Below, one piece after another: positions 18,294 through 25,704 of a DNA stretch of 64,000 nt. Positions within the stretch are counted from its first letter, which is position 1, and every line of letters starts with the position of its first letter. The notes beneath the pieces are model-generated. The model was not told where the DNA came from. It saw nothing but the letters and a program-made list of their open reading frames with translations, and made no database searches. The translations under genes were made by a program, and so were the position numbers. Source of the DNA: Anaerovibrio lipolyticus (lineage in GTDB: Bacteria; Bacillota; Negativicutes; Selenomonadales; Selenomonadaceae); assembly GCF_021531495.1 (NCBI RefSeq), contig NZ_JADYTY010000004.1, positions 37,718 to 101,717 of the forward strand. The letters run 5' to 3'.

Positions 18294-19694
18294 ATGGCAT
18301 TAGTAATGGAAAAGCACAAGATGCCGGAGCAGGATCCAAAGGTTCGTGCTCGTAATTTTCAGGAGGTAGCACTGGGCTATGATGAGGATACTGCTGTAGC
18401 TGAGGCAGAGCGCTGCCTTAACTGTAAGGTGCCAAAGTGCCGTCAGGGCTGTCCTGTACAGGTAAATATTCCTGCTTTTATCGGCAAAATCAAGGAACGG
18501 GATTTTGATGCCGCTATAGATATTATCAAGGAGTCCAACTCCCTGCCAGCCGTATGTGGTCGTGTCTGCCCACAGGAGAATCAGTGCGAGAAGCATTGTA
18601 TTATGGGTATCAAGGGGGAGCCAGTAGGTATTGGTCGTCTGGAGCGGTTTGTTGCTGACTATCAGTTGGCTAAGAATGAGGAAATCAAGCCAATTCAGTT
18701 TGCTGAGGATGCTCAGAAGGTAGCTGTTATTGGCGCTGGCCCTTCTGGTTTGTCCTGTGCTGGAGATTTGGCAAAGATGGGCTATAAGGTTACTATTTTT
18801 GAGGCCCTTCATGTAGCTGGTGGTGTACTTTCCTATGGTATTCCAGAGTTCCGTCTGCCAAAGGATAAAATTGTACGCCGTGAGGTAGAGAATCTCCAGA
18901 AGCTGGGAGTTACCATTGAGGTTAATGCTATTGCTGGCCGTCTCTTTACTGTAGATGAGCTAATGGGTGAAATGGGCTTTGATGCTGTATATGTAGGTAC
19001 TGGTGCTGGCCTGCCTCATTTTATGCATATTCCTGGTGAGAATCTCAACGGTGTATATTCCTCCAATGAGTTCCTGACTCGCTGCAATCTGATGAAGGCT
19101 TATGATTTTCCTAACCATCTGACTCCTATTGCTATCGGCAAGAATGTAGCCGTAGTAGGCGGTGGTAATGTAGCTATGGATGCTGCTCGTACCTCTCTTC
19201 GTCTGGGGGCTGAGAATGTTTATATCGTTTACCGTCGTTCTGAGGCAGAGCTGCCAGCCCGTGCTGAAGAAGTACATCACGCCAAGGAGGAGGGGATTCA
19301 GTTTAAGCTGCTGAACAACCCTGTGGAGATTCTTGGTGATGAAAACGGTTGGGTAAAGGGCTTGAAATGTATCAAGATGGAGCTGGGAGAGCCTGATGCT
19401 TCCGGCCGTCGTCGTCCTGTAGCCATTGAAGGCTCTGAGTTTGAGCTGGATGTGGATACAGTGATCATGGCTATTGGTAATGGTCCAAACCCAATTGTGG
19501 CTTCCACTACTCCTGGTATGGAAACCAATAAGCGGGGCAATATCATAGCTGATGAAGAAACCTGTGCTACCACCAAGGAAGGCGTATTCGCCGGCGGTGA
19601 TATTGTAACAGGTGCTGCAACTGTTATTCTGGCAATGGGTGCTGGCAAAAAAGCTGCAGCCGCTATTGACGCATATCTTAAAAGCAAGAAATAA
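18294..19694 (+). CDS. nfnB: NfnB: NADPH- and 2x[4Fe-4S]-binding subunit (GltD-like)
   Basis: A 466-residue protein annotated in many genomes as glutamate synthase small chain. It has N-terminal cysteine clusters CLNCKVPKCRQGCP and CGRVCPQENQCEKHC, then GAGPSGLSCAGDLAKMG (FAD) and VVGGGNVAMDAARTSLRLGA (NADPH). No glutamate synthase large subunit is nearby, and nfnA precedes it, so it is best called the large Nfn subunit. This bifurcating transhydrogenase balances ferredoxin, NADH and NADPH in anaerobes. Confidence 0.9.
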   Translation: MALVMEKHKMPEQDPKVRARNFQEVALGYDEDTAVAEAERCLNCKVPKCRQGCPVQVNIPAFIGKIKERDFDAAIDIIKESNSLPAVCGRVCPQENQCEKHCIMGIKGEPVGIGRLERFVADYQLAKNEEIKPIQFAEDAQKVAVIGAGPSGLSCAGDLAKMGYKVTIFEALHVAGGVLSYGIPEFRLPKDKIVRREVENLQKLGVTIEVNAIAGRLFTVDELMGEMGFDAVYVGTGAGLPHFMHIPGENLNGVYSSNEFLTRCNLMKAYDFPNHLTPIAIGKNVAVVGGGNVAMDAARTSLRLGAENVYIVYRRSEAELPARAEEVHHAKEEGIQFKLLNNPVEILGDENGWVKGLKCIKMELGEPDASGRRRPVAIEGSEFELDVDTVIMAIGNGPNPIVASTTPGMETNKRGNIIADEETCATTKEGVFAGGDIVTGAATVILAMGAGKKAAAAIDAYLKSKK

Positions 19695-19703
19695 GTAAAA
19701 TGA

Positions 19704-19742
19704 GGGGTTGTCCTGCTAAGAAATTAGTGGATAGCCCCTTTA
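19704..19742 (+). terminator. Terminator after nfnB
   Basis: GGGGTTGTCC can pair fully, with two wobbles, with GGATAGCCCC (19729-19738), followed by a T/A-rich tail. Confidence 0.65.
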
Positions 19743-19786
19743 TTATAAATTAATTCCAAAATTTGCTATACAAGTACATTAATATT

Positions 19787-19795
19787 TGTTATAAT
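19787..19795 (+). promoter_or_regulatory. Extended -10 promoter of mdh
   Basis: TGT directly before TATAAT (19790-19795). A possible TTGCTA lies at 19763, but the spacing of 21 is too long to count as a -35. Confidence 0.5.
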
Positions 19796-19857
19796 ATCAT
19801 TAGTTAAAGGACAGATATACTGATGTGTATCTGTAGTATAAAAGGAGGAATTTTTAA

Positions 19858-20811
19858 ATGAAAGTAACAGTTGTAGGCGCAGGTAATGTAGGAGCAACAG
19901 CAGCAAATGTAATTGCCAGCGCAGGTTATGCTAGCGAAGTAGTTCTGCTCGATATCAAAGAGGGCGTTTCCGAAGGTAAGGCTATGGATATGATGCAGAC
20001 TGCACAGATCCTGAACTTCAACACTACTATTACCGGTGTTACCAACGACTATGCAGCTACTGCAGGTTCCAAGGTTGTTGTTATCACTTCCGGTATTCCT
20101 CGTAAGCCTGGTATGAGCCGTGAGGATTTGATCGGTGTTAACGCTGGTATCGTTGGCAGCGTTATTGAGCAGGCTGTAAAGTATTCTCCAGATGCTATCT
20201 TCATCGTAATCTCCAACCCAATGGACGCTATGACCTATTTGGCACTGAAGAATTCCGGTCTGCCTAAGAACCACGTAATCGGCATGGGCGGTATGCTTGA
20301 CAGCTCCCGTTTCCGTTATTTCCTGTCCAAGGCTCTCCAGAAGGCTGGCTATCCAGCAACTCCTACCGACATTGAGGGCATGGTAATCGGTGGTCATAGC
20401 GACAAGACCATGGTTCCTCTCGGATCCATTGCTACTTACAAAGGTATCCCTGTATCTCACCTCCTCAGCGAGGCAGAGCTGGAGGATGCTATTGCACAGA
20501 CCAAGGTTGGCGGTGCTACTCTGACTAAGCTGCTGGGTACTTCCGCTTGGTACGCTCCTGGTGCTGCTGCAGGCGAGTTGGTTAAGTCCATCATCACTGA
20601 TGGCAAGAAGCTGATTCCTTGCTGTGTATATCTCGAGGGCGAGTATGGCGAGGATGATCTCTGCATCGGTGTTCCTGTAATCCTGGGCGCTGACGGCGTT
20701 GAGAAGATCGTTGAGCTGAAGCTGGATGGCGTAGAGAAGGATCGTTTTGCTGAGTCCGTAGCTGCTGCACGTAACACTCAGAACAACCTGGGCGACGCTC
20801 TGAAGAAGTAA
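19858..20811 (+). CDS. mdh: Malate dehydrogenase (LDH-like type)
   Basis: A 317-residue NAD-dependent 2-hydroxyacid dehydrogenase. It has the GAGNVGATAA nucleotide loop, the substrate loop GIPRKPGMSREDL with the extra Arg that selects malate over lactate, and the catalytic His in IGGHSDKTMVPL. It interconverts oxaloacetate and malate, an early step of reductive succinate formation typical of this group. AAAGGAGG precedes the ATG. Strong codon bias and its own promoter and terminator indicate a highly expressed single gene. Confidence 0.93.
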   Translation: MKVTVVGAGNVGATAANVIASAGYASEVVLLDIKEGVSEGKAMDMMQTAQILNFNTTITGVTNDYAATAGSKVVVITSGIPRKPGMSREDLIGVNAGIVGSVIEQAVKYSPDAIFIVISNPMDAMTYLALKNSGLPKNHVIGMGGMLDSSRFRYFLSKALQKAGYPATPTDIEGMVIGGHSDKTMVPLGSIATYKGIPVSHLLSEAELEDAIAQTKVGGATLTKLLGTSAWYAPGAAAGELVKSIITDGKKLIPCCVYLEGEYGEDDLCIGVPVILGADGVEKIVELKLDGVEKDRFAESVAAARNTQNNLGDALKK

Positions 20812-20854
20812 TTAACGTTGCTTCGCAAATTCAATATAGCAAGCTAGCATAACC

Positions 20855-20889
20855 AAAGACCTGCGGAGAAATCTGCAGGTCTTTTTTTC
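20855..20889 (+). terminator. Terminator after mdh
   Basis: AAAGACCTGC pairs with GCAGGTCTTT, followed by a run of T. Confidence 0.92.
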
Positions 20890-21144
20890 TGTCTACACCG
20901 ACATATGTTAAAAAGAATTTAGCAAAATTTCAACAATGATTAATAATATTTATAAAAGTATTAAATTCTTTTTAGGTATTGTAAAAGCTATATTAGGAGA
21001 GGATAGGAGATAAGGACTGGAAAAAATGGGAAAAATATAGGCAAAAAGTATTAATAAAAGACTTTTTCCAGACGATATATATGTAAAGGAGTTGAAGGTA
21101 TGTAAGTAGTTTATTGTTCCCTGGTAGCAAATGAGGTGATTGTC
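20890..21144 (+). other. AT-rich leader without a gene, containing start-stop codons
   Basis: No coding sequence is supported here. A good ribosome site AAAGGAG (21085-21091) is followed 8 bases later by ATG and at once by TAA (21100-21105), so it offers only a start-stop pair. A second ATG-TAA lies at 21081. The next real frame starts 40 bases downstream. Confidence 0.4.
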
Positions 21145-21408
21145 ATGATGGGCAAAATTGATAAAGTAAGCAGAATTACAGGTGTAAAGCTGGATCCCAA
21201 TAGTCCTTGGCTCCAAAGGCGGCAGCGGGATGGTCAAGGTAATGAGAGAAGCTTTCAGGATATGCTGAAAAACCGTAAGAGCAGGCTGGAGGCCAATGCC
21301 CCAGAAACTGAGGCGGCTACCTGGGAGGGAAATGGAGCTACTCAGTCCTTGTTTTATGAAAAGGGTGTAAATTTGGATTTCTTTTATCATCAAAGGATTG
21401 GAATGTAA
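21145..21408 (+). CDS. Small protein of unknown function upstream of tadA
   Basis: A protein of about 87 residues, hydrophilic and rich in Arg, Glu and Asn, without membrane segments or cysteine motifs. It was not recognised. GAGGTGA precedes two tandem ATG codons (21145 and 21148) at suitable spacing. The reading frame ends exactly where tadA translation begins, which suggests translational coupling and a real gene. Confidence 0.55.
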   Translation: MMGKIDKVSRITGVKLDPNSPWLQRRQRDGQGNERSFQDMLKNRKSRLEANAPETEAATWEGNGATQSLFYEKGVNLDFFYHQRIGM

Positions 21409-21414
21409 TTGTAT

Positions 21415-21915
21415 ATGCTAGACCATGAGAAATATATGCGCATGGCTCTAAAAGAGGCTGTTAAGGCCTATCAGCAGGGTGAGATTCCCATTGGGGCAGT
21501 TTTGGTAAACAATGAGGATGGTCAGGTGGTGGCCACTGGCTTTAATCTGAGGGAGCAAACTATGGATGCAACAGCTCACGCAGAAATGGAGGCCATTCGC
21601 AAAGGGTGTCAGGCTCTCCACCGTTGGCGCCTTAGTGGCTGTACATTATACGTAACCATTGAGCCATGTGCTATGTGCGCTGGGGCATTGGTAAACAGCA
21701 GAATAGACAGGCTGGTATATGGCAGTAATGAATCCAAATTTGGAGCTGTAGAGTCTATTTTCAATGTGGTGAACCACAAACTATTGAATCACCGCATGGA
21801 GGTAGTGGCCGGGGTTTTGGAAGATGAATGCCGTCAGCTGATGAAAAGCTTCTTCCATATGCGACGTTTGCAGAATAAAGCTCGCAAGCAAAAGCAGCAT
21901 GAATTGGACTGTTAA
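21415..21915 (+). CDS. tadA: tRNA-specific adenosine deaminase
   Basis: A 166-residue zinc enzyme that converts A34 to inosine in tRNA-Arg(ACG). The zinc and proton-transfer motif HAEMEAI (His and catalytic Glu) and PCAMCAGAL (two Cys ligands) are intact, and the C-terminal helix with FFHMRR is typical. ATG 21415 is the conventional start; TTG 21409 directly after the previous stop is an alternative with closer GGAA spacing. Confidence 0.93.
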   Translation: MLDHEKYMRMALKEAVKAYQQGEIPIGAVLVNNEDGQVVATGFNLREQTMDATAHAEMEAIRKGCQALHRWRLSGCTLYVTIEPCAMCAGALVNSRIDRLVYGSNESKFGAVESIFNVVNHKLLNHRMEVVAGVLEDECRQLMKSFFHMRRLQNKARKQKQHELDC

Positions 21916-21930
21916 ATAATTTATCAAAAT

Positions 21931-21969
21931 AAAAATCCCGCTACACTAGGGCAGTGTAGCGGGATTTTT
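21931..21969. terminator. Strong bidirectional terminator between tadA and the TPR gene
   Basis: A perfect 17-bp stem (AAAAATCCCGCTACACT with its complement) around a 5-base loop lies between convergent genes, with A- and T-runs on both sides. Confidence 0.95.
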
Positions 21970-21980
21970 GTTGGCTGGGA

Positions 21981-22685
21981 TTAGATATCCCAGTGAATAT
22001 TGTCTGGGTTTGGGGTGGCCTTGTCGATTTCTGCCATAATCCAGGAAATATTTTCATGCTGAGCCTCAAAGGCAGTTTTTAATTTTTCCTGATTAATAGG
22101 TGGAATATCCATAGCATGGAGAGCCATATGCATAAAGTCCTTGGCTACCAGTACTACGCCACGCTCTGCGGCCAACTGAGCCTTGAAGCGATAGCCATAG
22201 TAGAGATAGCTGTTGTGAGCCACAGGAATATCCTTGAAAAATCCAATTCTTTCGTCGGCTTCCGCTTCTGCCTCCTCAGTACGGTTCATGAGGTGAAGCA
22301 GATTCCAGCGGTCAGCCCACAGCTCTCCCCGAAGAATGTATTTGTAGAGAAAATCTGATTCCTCAGCAGTTTCCAGAGCGATATTGATGTAGTTGAGAGC
22401 TTCCTCGTAACGGTTGGCCTCCCGTTCCATTTGGCTGAGATGCTGGAGAGCATAGGTCTTTTCCTCAATGTCCTCAGCGTTTTCAGGATCTGGTTCCACA
22501 TCAATTATGGAGTGGAATAGCTCCTTGGCTGCCTCTGGACGGTTCAGCTCCGGCATGGCCAGAAAATGAGCCAATCTAGCTCGGCAATGCCAATCCTCAT
22601 AGCCACCGGCGAAAAGCTTTTCCGGTGGGCGGGCATTGGTTTCCAATACGGTATCTACCAGTACATCAAATTGTTCCTTATCCAT
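21981..22685 (-). CDS. TPR-like protein of unknown function
   Basis: A 234-residue soluble, acidic protein made of helix pairs. TYALQHLSQMEREANRYEEA and ALNYINIALETAEESDFLY follow the tetratricopeptide pattern, so it is probably a protein-binding scaffold. No enzyme motif is visible. ATG 22685 follows GAAGGAGA. It begins 39 bases after the stop of the P-type ATPase-like gene on the same strand with no terminator between, so the two are probably one operon and may work together. Confidence 0.7.
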   Translation of the reverse strand: MDKEQFDVLVDTVLETNARPPEKLFAGGYEDWHCRARLAHFLAMPELNRPEAAKELFHSIIDVEPDPENAEDIEEKTYALQHLSQMEREANRYEEALNYINIALETAEESDFLYKYILRGELWADRWNLLHLMNRTEEAEAEADERIGFFKDIPVAHNSYLYYGYRFKAQLAAERGVVLVAKDFMHMALHAMDIPPINQEKLKTAFEAQHENISWIMAEIDKATPNPDNIHWDI

Positions 22686-22724
22686 AGTAAATCTCCTTCA
22701 AATTTATATACAATATTTTTGTTA

Positions 22725-23858
22725 TTAATAGCGCAATGGTATCTGATTGGCCAGTAAAACTACAAATCCCACCAGGCTAAGGCCGATTAATACCAGACCG
22801 CCGTAATTGGGCATACTGTCCAGATTGCAGAGGAACAGCAGGGACAAGAGCAGCAGCACATTGACCAGCAGAGCCATAATCCAGCTGGTGCGTTGGCGCT
22901 TTTTTACCATAATAGCAATGTTCTTAGCGGTGGCAATGGTGCCAATGCTATTGGTGTGAATCAGCACATCTGCCATATCCTTGACACTTTGCTGGGCGTA
23001 TTCCAAGGCAAAGCTAATATCACAGCTGCGGAGAGCCCCTTCAAATTTGCTGGTACGGCCAGCAGCAGCAACTACCTGGCCAGTGGCCTGCTTCAACAGC
23101 ATTTCCTTGGCTTTTTCCAGATTACTTAGCTGGCTTCGCACTACATCTGCCCCAGAGGCCTTAAGATAGCTTTTGGCGGTGGAGCGATTGCTGCCACTCA
23201 TAATCGTGACCTTGATACCGGTTTCCTGCAAAAAGCTGATGTCCCCGGGAATACTGCGTTTTAGCTTGTCCTGCAAGGTAATAAAGCCACGGCAGAATTT
23301 ACCGATAGCTACAAAAACAATAATATGTCCCTTGTAGGCCAGTTGATCTGCCTTGGTGTAGATTTCCGCCGGAATATCAATGCCTTGCTCCTGAAAGAAA
23401 TCAGCAGAGCCAACGCTAAGAGTCTGGCGGTTCATAAGAGCCTCTGCTCCTCGGCCGTTAACAGGATTGGAGGTGGAAATCTCTGGCAGTTCCAGTCCTC
23501 TAACATGGGCTTCCTCTACAATAGCCTCTGCTATAGGATGATGGATACCTGTTTCAATGGCTGCCGCCAAGGCCAGCAATCTGGCGGAAGAAATGCCGTT
23601 AGGATATATATCTGTAACTTGGGGTACTCCATAGCTGATGGTGCCAGAAAGATTTACTACCAATTCCTGCAGCTGGCTGAGGAGAGGCAGCTTCTGTCTG
23701 TTTTTCAGCACGATTTTCCATTTTCTTAGCAGGCGTCGTACTTGCCAAGGAAAAAGGATTTTTTGCAATCCCAGATTCAACAGGTTAAAAATTACTAGAA
23801 TGGCGGCAAATATGATATATATTCTGAAGGGCTGTCCCTCCAGCAGAAGATAGTCCAA
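22725..23858 (-). CDS. Catalytically degenerate P-type ATPase-like membrane protein
   Basis: About 377 residues that align with the C-terminal half of a CopA-type P1B ATPase, from the helix before the P domain to the last two membrane helices. One membrane segment (RIYIIFAAILVIFNLLNLGL) is followed by P/N domains and two C-terminal segments. The N-domain HP motif (HHPIAEAI) is kept, but the phosphorylation motif DKTGT reads NLSGT, TGDN reads SGSN, and GDGINDAPAL reads AGRTSKFEGAL. The A domain, CPC helix and metal-binding head are absent. It cannot work as a pump. The start TTG 23858 has AGAGGGTG at good spacing; longer frames run into the ispE promoter. A clean promoter and an open frame argue for a maintained pseudoenzyme rather than decay. 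Confidence 0.75.
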   Translation of the reverse strand: MDYLLLEGQPFRIYIIFAAILVIFNLLNLGLQKILFPWQVRRLLRKWKIVLKNRQKLPLLSQLQELVVNLSGTISYGVPQVTDIYPNGISSARLLALAAAIETGIHHPIAEAIVEEAHVRGLELPEISTSNPVNGRGAEALMNRQTLSVGSADFFQEQGIDIPAEIYTKADQLAYKGHIIVFVAIGKFCRGFITLQDKLKRSIPGDISFLQETGIKVTIMSGSNRSTAKSYLKASGADVVRSQLSNLEKAKEMLLKQATGQVVAAAGRTSKFEGALRSCDISFALEYAQQSVKDMADVLIHTNSIGTIATAKNIAIMVKKRQRTSWIMALLVNVLLLLSLLFLCNLDSMPNYGGLVLIGLSLVGFVVLLANQIPLRY

Positions 23859-23894
23859 AAAAATCACCCTCTTAGAAAAGTATATTACTAAAAT

Positions 23895-23923
23895 ATTATC
23901 CTTTTCTTGGGAAGAAAAGTCAA
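23895..23923 (-). promoter_or_regulatory. Promoter of the ATPase-like/TPR operon
   Basis: Read on the minus strand, TTGACT (23918-23923) and GATAAT (23895-23900) are 17 bases apart. Confidence 0.65.
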
Positions 23924-23929
23924 TAATAC

Positions 23930-23958
23930 TTGCTGAAAAGCTAAAAAATTGGTAGAAT
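23930..23958 (+). promoter_or_regulatory. Promoter of ispE operon
   Basis: TTGCTG (23930-23935) and TAGAAT (23953-23958) with a 17-base spacer, back to back with the leftward promoter. Confidence 0.6.
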
Positions 23959-24003
23959 TTATAAGCGATAAGTAAATTTCGACCAATGGGATGTGGGGAT
24001 ACA

Positions 24004-24870
24004 TTGCTAACTTTAAGTGCGAATGCAAAGATTAATCTAACCCTTGATATTCTTGGCACCAGAGAGGATGGATATCATGAGGTGGCTATGATCATGCAGG
24101 AAATTTCTCTGCATGATACTTTGAGCATGGGGAAAATTAATCAGGGTATTAGTTTGACCATTGTTATTGAGGGCCAGCAGGGAACCCTGCAGGCAGATGA
24201 AAGCAATCTCTGCTGGAAGGCTGCAGCTCTGGTACAAAAGGAATACAATTTGCAGGAGGGTGTGGAGATTCACCTTACCAAGAGGATTCCTATGGCAGCT
24301 GGCTTGGCTGGAGGCTCCGCCGATGCTGCGGCTGTGTTGAAGGGCATGAATTATCTTTTCCGGCTGGGGATGACAGAGGCAAGGCTCTGTGAGTTGGGAG
24401 CAAGATTAGGCTCTGATATTCCTTTCTGTATTATGGGAGGCACCATGCTGGCTACCGGCCGAGGAGAGATTTTGACCAGATTGCCTAGTTTCCCGAGACT
24501 TAGTGTGGTTTTGGCCAAGCCACCGGTAGATGTATCAACGGCTTGGGCTTACAAAACCTATGATGCAGGCTATGATGGTCCTCATCCTGATAATGAGGCT
24601 ATGTTGGAGGCTATTCATGGGGGAGATGCTCACAAGGCAGCTGGTTTGCTGTGTAATGTGCTGGAGGGTGTTACAGAGACTGAACATCCTGTGATAGCAG
24701 ATTACAAAAGGCTTATGATGGAGCATGGGGCTATGGCCAGTATGATGTCTGGCAGCGGTCCAACAGTTTTTGGTCTGGTAAGAGAAAAGCAGCAGGCATG
24801 GCATTTGGCAGATACACTGAAGAAATACGATGGTGAAGCCGGTGTCTTTGTGGCTGAGACTTTGGGTTAA
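24004..24870 (+). CDS. ispE: 4-diphosphocytidyl-2-C-methyl-D-erythritol kinase
   Basis: A kinase of about 288 residues of the GHMP superfamily in the MEP isoprenoid pathway. It has the N-terminal ANAKINLTLDILG, the ATP loop PMAAGLAGGSADAAAVL and the C-terminal MSGSGPTVFGL. TTG 24004 has GGGGA about 5 bases upstream and gives the usual N-terminus; ATG 23986 lacks a ribosome site. It supplies isoprenoid precursors used, for example, by the polyprenyl synthase at 10.3 kb. It leads a run with a GntR regulator, glmU and prs. Confidence 0.93.
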   Translation: MLTLSANAKINLTLDILGTREDGYHEVAMIMQEISLHDTLSMGKINQGISLTIVIEGQQGTLQADESNLCWKAAALVQKEYNLQEGVEIHLTKRIPMAAGLAGGSADAAAVLKGMNYLFRLGMTEARLCELGARLGSDIPFCIMGGTMLATGRGEILTRLPSFPRLSVVLAKPPVDVSTAWAYKTYDAGYDGPHPDNEAMLEAIHGGDAHKAAGLLCNVLEGVTETEHPVIADYKRLMMEHGAMASMMSGSGPTVFGLVREKQQAWHLADTLKKYDGEAGVFVAETLG

Positions 24871-24903
24871 TTTTTTATTTTAGAATAAAAGGATTTGAGT
24901 TTA

Positions 24904-25608
24904 ATGGAAAAAAAGCTGACACCTATTAAATTGGATAGTTATCAGCCTTTGCGGGAGGTTGTGTGTGAAACCCTTCGGGATGCTATCCGCAAAGGTGTAC
25001 TAGCTCCTGGCGAGCGGTTGATGGAAATCCAGCTGGCAGAGGAACTGGGGGTAAGCCGTACTCCTGTTAGAGAGGCTATCCGCAAGCTGGAGCTGGAAGG
25101 ATATGTCATTATGATGCCTCGCCGTGGTACTTATGTGGCCAATCTTTCTATTCGTGATGTGAATGAGGTATTTGAGATTCGTACCTCTTTGGATTCTCTG
25201 GCCAGCGGTCTTGCTGCGGAGCGCATTACTGATGAGGAGTTGGAGCATTTGCAGCGCTTGTTGGTGTCCATTGGTGAGTACATTGAGGAAGGGGATATGG
25301 ATAAAATCGTGGAAACTGATATGGAGTTCCATGATTTGCTGTATCAGGCCAGCCGTAATTCCCGCTTAGTAGGCATTATCTTTAATCTGCGGGAACAGCT
25401 GACCAGATTCAGATCCACCTCTATGTCTTATCCGGGGCGTTTACAGGCAACTCATGAGGAACATTGCCGTATTGTAGAGGCTATTGCCAAGGGGGATGTT
25501 AAGGAAGCCCAGGCGGCAGCAGAGTACCATATGGAGCAGGCAGAGCATACTCTCCTGGCCAGCATGGAGGAATTGAAGAAAAAGGCTGGCGGCAAAGCTG
25601 GTAAATAA
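24904..25608 (+). CDS. GntR-family regulator, FadR/FCD type
   Basis: A 234-residue transcription factor. Residues 10-75 form the winged helix (LAEELGVSRTPVREAIRKLE, RRGTYVANL); the rest is an all-helical FCD ligand domain with metal-binding candidates D..H (METDMEFHDLLY) and later His residues (THEEHCRIVEA, AEYHM). FCD proteins usually bind small organic acids. ATG 24904 has AAAAGGA 10 bases upstream. It lies between ispE and glmU, an arrangement whose regulatory meaning cannot be read here. Confidence 0.88.
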   Translation: MEKKLTPIKLDSYQPLREVVCETLRDAIRKGVLAPGERLMEIQLAEELGVSRTPVREAIRKLELEGYVIMMPRRGTYVANLSIRDVNEVFEIRTSLDSLASGLAAERITDEELEHLQRLLVSIGEYIEEGDMDKIVETDMEFHDLLYQASRNSRLVGIIFNLREQLTRFRSTSMSYPGRLQATHEEHCRIVEAIAKGDVKEAQAAAEYHMEQAEHTLLASMEELKKKAGGKAGK

Positions 25609-25619
25609 AAAGGCTGATA

Positions 25620-25674
25620 CCTGTCACGAGACAGGATTTGCAGGATAGCTGGGGAAAGCCCCGAAATTGCTATC
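25620..25674 (+). other. Two hairpins in the leader of glmU
   Basis: CCTGTC/GACAGG with a 4-base loop (25620-25635), then GATAGC/GCTATC (25644-25674) enclosing a GGGG/CCCC pairing. There is no T-run, so this is RNA structure in the gap rather than a clear terminator; function unknown. Confidence 0.35.
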
Positions 25675-25704
25675 AATATGAATATATTTTTTGGAGGCAA
25701 TCAA

